From: Limanda limanda | Lineage: Eukaryota; Chordata; Actinopteri; Pleuronectiformes; Pleuronectidae | DNA: 64,000 nt | Reading direction: 5' to 3' | NCBI RefSeq assembly: GCF_963576545.1 | Contig: NC_083654.1 | Span: forward strand, 17,444,199 to 17,508,198 | Shown: in pieces, positions 63,760 through 64,000 of the stretch | Layout: every line of letters begins with the position of its first letter | How positions within the stretch are numbered: position 1 is the stretch's first letter | Notes under the pieces: model-generated | Told to the model about the DNA's origin: nothing | What the model saw: the letters and a program-made list of their open reading frames with translations, nothing else | The model's database searches: none | Made by a program: the position numbers and the translations under genes

Positions 63760-64000
63760 AGACACAGACCAGCGGGCTGCAGTGTTTCCACAACCAGGGA
63801 GAACGTAGGGAAGAGGAGGCGAGGAGGAAAGGATGGCGGCAGCGCGAGGAATCGATTCCCCCTACTGGCTGCACATGGAGCTACCACTTGGAAAAGACTG
63901 TCCTAAAATAAAAACCTAACAAAATATAACCTGAATCGACCTTAAAACCAGTTAAGTTTCAAGGAGCAACTTTTCACAACCCATGAGTTTGTGTTACTTA

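Larger units (their letters stand above)
62273..64000 (-). promoter_or_regulatory. rbms3 5' UTR and promoter region (boundaries unknown)
   Basis: Everything to the right of the start codon is upstream of rbms3. 62300-62540 is GC-rich. 62700-62760 is GGA-rich, 62890-62975 is CT-rich, and pure CT (63436-63510) and GA (63721-63756) tracts follow, with broader pyrimidine-rich sequence to 63610. A TATTTAAG motif at about 62793-62800 is on the plus strand and is not evidence for a minus-strand start. I cannot place the transcription start, and a 5' UTR intron cannot be excluded: a pyrimidine-rich stretch ending in AG lies about 10-15 nt before the ATG on the transcribed strand. Paired purine/pyrimidine tracts near a promoter are common in fish. 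No other coding gene was recognised here. Confidence 0.5.

Overview
This window is vertebrate, almost certainly teleost, nuclear DNA and is nearly all intron. It has dense dinucleotide microsatellites, GT-AG coding exons separated by tens of kilobases, tRNA-headed SINE-like repeats, LINE 3' tails ending in short tandem repeats, hAT-type elements with 8-bp target duplications and MITEs. It has no operons, no bacterial-type gene density and no long uninterrupted ORFs.

The only gene I can support is the 5' part of an RBMS-family single-stranded-nucleic-acid-binding protein, best matched to rbms3, read on the minus strand. Three coding exons are visible. Exon 1 (62198-62272) encodes residues 1-25. 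Exon 2 (24301-24458) encodes residues 26-77 plus two bases of codon 78 and carries the start of RRM1 with RNP2. Exon 3 (10461-10519) completes codon 78 and encodes residues 79-97 plus the first base of codon 98. Phases join exactly (0, 2, 1) and every junction has a consensus splice site. Exon 4, which should start with the RNP1 segment, was not found and presumably lies beyond position 1. Intron 1 is about 37.7 kb, intron 2 about 13.8 kb, and intron 3 is at least 10.4 kb.

Layout from left to right: 1-10460 is intron 3, with a SINE-like copy, a LINE tail, a MITE and one hAT element holding a BED-finger ORF. 10520-24300 is intron 2, with two unusual 'A-B-A' duplications, each inserting a copy of a segment found 2.5-2.9 kb away, plus long AC and AT tracts. 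24459-62197 is intron 1, with a GA/CT-rich minisatellite close upstream of exon 2, a three-unit array of about 490 bp, several MITEs and LINE tails, a second hAT/BED copy and some repeat-poor stretches that could be regulatory. 62273-64000 is the 5' flank, probably 5' UTR and promoter, rich in CT/GA repeats.

I found no CRISPR array, true tRNA or rRNA gene, operon or new multi-gene system. The most unusual structures are the pair of A-B-A duplications, the order of events readable in the 490-bp array, and the preserved BED-finger ORFs in two short hAT derivatives.
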